From a virus: DNA of 48,083 nucleotides. The notes beneath the pieces were generated by a model that was given only the letters and a program-made list of their open reading frames with translations, was not told the origin of the DNA and did no database searches. A program made the translations under genes and the position numbers. The DNA lies in IMG/VR virus record IMGVR_UViG_3300020469_000075, positions 1-48,083 of that record. One strand, written 5' to 3'. This document shows, piece by piece, positions 44,830 to 48,083 of the stretch (within the stretch, counting starts at the first letter, position 1; each line of letters begins with the position of its first letter).

Positions 44830-45138
44830 ATGATAAAAAATGCTTCTATAGCTCAAGAGTTTACTCCAATAATATCTGGGAGTTCTGCAGGTTCAGCAAA
44901 CGTTGGTTTGTATTTTTGCAACGTGTCTCCATCTCCTGAAACAATTACTTTATACGCCTTGCCTAGCGGAGAAGCTCCATCTAGTGATAATACCATTATC
45001 AAAAACCTTCCTATCCACTCAGAAGATACTTTTTACTTTGGAGAAGAAAAGTTTATATTGGGGGAAGGTGAAATAATTGGCGCTTCTTCTCTCATAGGTG
45101 GAAGAGTGACCGCAACGGCAACTTCAATAGATATTTAA
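44830..45138 (+). CDS. Small beta virion protein
   Basis: A 102-aa protein with AATAAGGAT just before its ATG. It shows the pattern of small beta-sandwich proteins found beside fibres in many tailed phages: EFTPIISGSSAG, FCNVSPSPETITLYALPSG, NTIIKNLPI, DTFYFGEEKFILGEG and a final RVTATATSI. Such proteins are commonly annotated only as structural or hypothetical. It ends 4 bp before the lectin-like gene. No enzyme motif. Confidence 0.6.
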   Translation: MIKNASIAQEFTPIISGSSAGSANVGLYFCNVSPSPETITLYALPSGEAPSSDNTIIKNLPIHSEDTFYFGEEKFILGEGEIIGASSLIGGRVTATATSIDI

Positions 45139-45142
45139 TTAA

Positions 45143-45607
45143 ATGCCTAAGTTTGTACAGAAGTATGCGTCAACTCCTTCTACAGGAGATACCGTACTTA
45201 CCTATGCAGATCAGGAAATTCTTGGGAATAAAACTTTTTATGGAGAAACTCAGATATCTGGCTCTTTGATTCTTCCAGATAGATTTGAAGCGGTATCAAC
45301 AAACGATCTTGGATTAGTAAGCGGTTATATAGATTCTAGGCTTCAAGCCGTAGAGGCAGATCCAAGAGAAGAAGTTACTTCGATGCCTATACCTTCAGGC
45401 GCCGATGGTGCCGACATTGTTTTTCCGGAGCCATATCAATCAACTCCAACTGTTTTTGTTAGTTTTAGATCAGACGCTGCTGCGGCTACGAAATTTTATG
45501 CAACAAATGTTTTCGATGTCACAAATTCCGGGTTCGGTGTATTATTTAGTGCAGACGTCCAAGAGGACGGACACTTTTTAGATATATCAATAAAAACTCA
45601 AGAATAG
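45143..45607 (+). CDS. Fibre-tip protein with H-type-lectin-like domain
   Basis: A 154-aa protein. Residues about 25-50 carry a fibre-shaft motif (EILGNKTFYGETQISGSLIL). Residues about 88-154 have the beta pattern of H-type lectins (IVFPEPYQSTPTVFVSF, NVFDVTNSGFGVLFSADV, LDISIKTQ), sugar-binding trimers or hexamers known in invertebrates, amoebae and phage fibres. There is a short hinge DPREEV between the two. Its stop overlaps the start of the next gene. It is a likely receptor-binding tip, but the sugar is unknown and the lectin call is by pattern only. Confidence 0.55.
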   Translation: MPKFVQKYASTPSTGDTVLTYADQEILGNKTFYGETQISGSLILPDRFEAVSTNDLGLVSGYIDSRLQAVEADPREEVTSMPIPSGADGADIVFPEPYQSTPTVFVSFRSDAAAATKFYATNVFDVTNSGFGVLFSADVQEDGHFLDISIKTQE

Positions 45608-46725
45608 TGAATATAGGATTAACTATAGAAAACTCATACTCTTTATTCTGCAACGGATTAAATCAGAATATTTTATTTCTTTATTGGTTGCTGGAAGATA
45701 TAGGGCATAGCCCTGTTTTAATTGACTTTAGTGATCCTGATAAAGACCCTGAATTTGGGTGCAGGGCTATAGACAAAAACTTAAACATAATTGGCAGAAT
45801 AGACCTTCTTGAGGATCCTAATAAAGTTGACATTCTTTTATCTCCCGGAGTTGCATATTCGGCAGAAGAAATTAAATTATTAAAATCTAATAACAAAAAT
45901 TTAAAAAATGTTGCGATTCATTACGGTAACATGTTAATAGATGATATTCAAAGAGTTGTTTTTAAAACTGGCGCAAATATGGATGGAGATTATAGTAACA
46001 TTTACGACTCAAATTTAGACGAAGTTTGGCTATCTCCTCACTATCACTTTTCAGTTTCTTACTTAGAATTAATGCATCGCCGTCCTGTTAAGATACTTCC
46101 TTATATATGGGACTCTTCGGTTATTGATTTACTTCAAGAAATAAAAGGAGATATTCGCTACAATGCAAATAATAAAGAAAGTGTTGTTGGAGTTTGCGAG
46201 CCAAATATAAATTTTTCAAAAAATTGCTATATACCGATTTGCATTTTAGAAAAAAACTATAGGGATTCACAGATTAAATTTGATAGAGCAATTATATACG
46301 GCGCTCAATTTTTGACTCAGAAACCTCGCTTTGAAGGACAAATAATTGGCAACTTTGACATGCCTCAAGAAAAAGGCAGGATATGTTTTCTTGACCGAGC
46401 TTCTCCAGATTTGATGCATATCGAGGATTCTGTAAATGTCATCCTCTCTCACCAGCACTATAATTCTTTAAATTATGCGCACTTAGAAGCCTTGCATCTC
46501 AAATATCCTTTAATTCATAATTCAGATGATATAGCCGAGGCAGGCTATCATTACAGTTTGTTTGACATAAATGATGGAGCTAGAGCTCTAGAATCTGCAC
46601 TCATAAATCACGATGAAAATCTAGACGATTACACCAAGCGAGCAGATCAAGTGATCAACAAGTGTAGCATTAAAAATAATCAAATAAAAAAAGAATACAT
46701 TAGATTAATAGAAAATTTAAAATGA
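45607..46725 (+). CDS. DUF2827-type, glycosyltransferase-like protein, first copy
   Basis: A 372-aa protein with a GTG start inside the previous TAG. The sequence has features of DUF2827: an N-terminal IGLTIE... NGLNQNILFLYWLLEDIGH, SPHYHFSVSYLELM, LPYIWDSS, CEPNINFSKNCYIPICILE, SHQHYNSLNYAHLEALHL, and HNSDDIAEAGYHY. These fit a two-domain GT-B-like fold in which the C-terminal half binds a nucleotide sugar, though the biochemical activity of the family is, as far as I know, not proven. No membrane segment. The next gene encodes a paralogue with the same blocks, and a sulfotransferase follows. Together they form a likely glycan-modification cassette. Target (virion, host wall or exopolysaccharide) unknown. 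Confidence 0.7.
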   Translation: MNIGLTIENSYSLFCNGLNQNILFLYWLLEDIGHSPVLIDFSDPDKDPEFGCRAIDKNLNIIGRIDLLEDPNKVDILLSPGVAYSAEEIKLLKSNNKNLKNVAIHYGNMLIDDIQRVVFKTGANMDGDYSNIYDSNLDEVWLSPHYHFSVSYLELMHRRPVKILPYIWDSSVIDLLQEIKGDIRYNANNKESVVGVCEPNINFSKNCYIPICILEKNYRDSQIKFDRAIIYGAQFLTQKPRFEGQIIGNFDMPQEKGRICFLDRASPDLMHIEDSVNVILSHQHYNSLNYAHLEALHLKYPLIHNSDDIAEAGYHYSLFDINDGARALESALINHDENLDDYTKRADQVINKCSIKNNQIKKEYIRLIENLK

Positions 46726-47807
46726 AAGTAGGTCTAGCTTTTAATTTAAAAAGAAACCCTTGGGGTAGCGGGGTTTATCAGAATGCTTTTTTTATATACG
46801 ATATACTTGTAAAATGCGGGTATGAAGTAGAGTTCATAAGTCCATTTTGGCCAGACAAGCAAGTTGGGAAAAAATACAAAATAACTAAGCAAGATGATAG
46901 TTTTTCTGTAGGGTATGATTTAATAATAATGATATCTGATCCAATATCAGAAGATTTTATTAAAAAATACAAGTCAAACAACAATAAATGCAAATTCGTT
47001 TTACTCCACTTGTTGAATAAATATCATGATCATATTTTTCACTCTTTACATCAAGGCAAAGACTCGCCAGAAGAAGTTTCTTGTTTGATAGACGAAATAT
47101 GGACTTCTCCTCATTACGCTCATTTCATTCCATATCTAGAAGTAATCTACGGGTGTGATGTTCCGGTCAAAATTTGTCCTTATCTTTGGGACAGTAGGTT
47201 TTTGAGTGAAGAAACTGAAAAGTTAAAGTTAAAAAAACTAAGCCCAAAATATAATAAAGATCTTCAAAAAAGAATATGTATATTAGAACCAAATATAAAT
47301 CTAAGCAAAGCTTGCCTAATACCCATATTGATTTGTGAAAAGCTTTACAGGGAAGACCCTTCTCTACTTGAATTTGTTACTGTTTTTTGTGGTAGTACTA
47401 TACAAGGCAATCAGTACTTTATAGATTTAATTAAAAATTGCACTTTAATGAAAGAAGGAAGAGTTTTCTTTAATAAAAGATGGAGCACGCCTAATGCTCT
47501 TAGTAAATTTGGTGGCACAGTAGTTTCTCACCAAAACTTAAATGATCTTAATTATATACATTTAGAATGCTTGCATTTAGGAGTACCAATAGTTCATAAT
47601 TCTGAATTCTTGTCAGATCTAGGATATTACTATCCAGATTTTGATATATCTCTTGCTGCGGAGTCTTTAAAAGAATCAATACTTACTCACGAGCAAAATT
47701 TTGACAACAAATGGGGTAGAGCAACAGAAGCATTTAATAAATTTAGTGTATACAATTCATTCAATATTTCAAAATATAAATCTTTAATCGAAGACCTTTT
47801 AAAATGA
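46722..47807 (+). CDS. DUF2827-type, glycosyltransferase-like protein, second copy
   Basis: A 361-aa paralogue of the preceding protein, overlapping it by 4 bp. Matching blocks: VGLAFNLKRNPWGSGVYQNAF (about 3-23), EIWTSPHYAHFIPYLEVI, ICPYLWDSRF, LEPNINLSKACLIPILICEK, VVSHQNLNDLNYIHLECLHL and HNSEFLSDLGYYYPDFD. The N-terminal half differs more than the C-terminal half, as expected if the two act on different acceptors but use a similar donor. The start of the next gene lies inside its stop codon. Activity is inferred from fold resemblance only. Confidence 0.7.
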   Translation: MKVGLAFNLKRNPWGSGVYQNAFFIYDILVKCGYEVEFISPFWPDKQVGKKYKITKQDDSFSVGYDLIIMISDPISEDFIKKYKSNNNKCKFVLLHLLNKYHDHIFHSLHQGKDSPEEVSCLIDEIWTSPHYAHFIPYLEVIYGCDVPVKICPYLWDSRFLSEETEKLKLKKLSPKYNKDLQKRICILEPNINLSKACLIPILICEKLYREDPSLLEFVTVFCGSTIQGNQYFIDLIKNCTLMKEGRVFFNKRWSTPNALSKFGGTVVSHQNLNDLNYIHLECLHLGVPIVHNSEFLSDLGYYYPDFDISLAAESLKESILTHEQNFDNKWGRATEAFNKFSVYNSFNISKYKSLIEDLLK

Positions 47808-48083
47808 TATCTAACAAAGTTTTCTATACTGCTTTTCATAAATGTGCTACAACTTCTATGGGTTATTTTTTTAAAGACGTTGGTTACGTAGTTTGCGATC
47901 ACGGTGCTTTCCAGCCCAGTAACAGGCAAGAAATAAAAAAAATTTGCGCAGGAGATTATTCTTCATTAGTTGACGCTTCTCAAAATTATGATGCTTTTTT
48001 TGATTCTCCGTGGTTTCTTTTCTACAAAATTTTTGACAATCTTTATGATGCAAAATTTGTTCACTGCATTAGAGATCCTGAGT
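47804..48083 (+). CDS. Sulfotransferase, N-terminal part (continues beyond window)
   Basis: The ATG at 47804 overlaps the previous stop (ATGA), and the frame is open to the window edge (93 codons). The start FYTAFHKCATTSMGYFF is a P-loop-like PAPS-binding motif (5'-phosphosulfate loop, K then T-T-S). DAFFDSPWFLFYKIF and AKFVHCIRDPE give the second, 3'-phosphate-binding region (R-D-P) of the sulfotransferase family. The order and spacing match small bacterial/phage PAPS-dependent sulfotransferases. It probably sulfates a sugar or protein assembled by the two genes before it. The acceptor site lies outside the window. Confidence 0.8.
   Translation, partial: MISNKVFYTAFHKCATTSMGYFFKDVGYVVCDHGAFQPSNRQEIKKICAGDYSSLVDASQNYDAFFDSPWFLFYKIFDNLYDAKFVHCIRDPE

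Noticed and set aside
1-48083. Prophage origin (integrase, attachment site) or tRNA genes
   Set aside because: No integrase-like, repressor-like or tRNA-like sequence was seen; the window is purely virion and modification genes.

Overview
The window looks like part of a large, AT-rich tailed-phage genome with a long non-contractile tail (siphovirus morphology). It contains almost nothing but tail genes, packed with 1-4 bp overlaps or gaps of a few bases. No tRNA, rRNA, integrase, IS element, CRISPR array or bacterial housekeeping gene was seen. The host cannot be fixed. The lambda-type tail-tip order, the carbohydrate-binding modules and the sugar-modifying genes fit an environmental (possibly marine) phage of a Gram-negative bacterium, but that is inference.

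Layout. Positions 1-7303 are read leftward. In transcription order this block holds a head-closure candidate (150 aa), a neck/tail-completion candidate (197 aa), a tail-terminator candidate (303 aa), a major tail tube protein with inserted modules (684 aa), a directional hairpin, a tube-protein paralogue (426 aa), and a fibre-like protein built of InlB-like repeats that leaves the window. The 62-bp gap 7304-7365 is a divergent start region. From 7366 everything is read rightward: a small protein, two tail-assembly-chaperone candidates, a 4142-aa tape measure, two further tube-fold tail proteins, then clear or probable counterparts of lambda M, L, K, I and J in lambda order. An adhesin-like glycine-rich protein sits between M and L, I is duplicated, and J is followed by a separate 1359-aa fibre-like protein. 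Three small fibre/virion proteins follow. The block ends with two paralogous DUF2827-type (glycosyltransferase-like) genes and the start of a sulfotransferase gene.

How they work together. The leftward genes would close the head and build the tube. The chaperones and tape measure set tail length. The tube-fold pair and the M/L/K/I/J proteins form the tip. The tip is unusually rich in sugar-binding folds: CBM5/12-like modules in five different tail proteins, a LamG fold, jelly rolls, a C-type lectin that looks circularly permuted, and an H-type-lectin-like protein. The terminal DUF2827/sulfotransferase cassette may modify phage or host glycans.

The most unusual signals are the CBM5/12-like array spread over unrelated tail proteins, the permuted lectin, nuclease-like domains between GFxPN(F/Y) linkers in the tape measure, four proteins sharing a tail-tube core, the duplicated gpI gene, and the cUUCGg-capped hairpin between the two tube genes. 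No stretch longer than about 110 bp lacks a gene.
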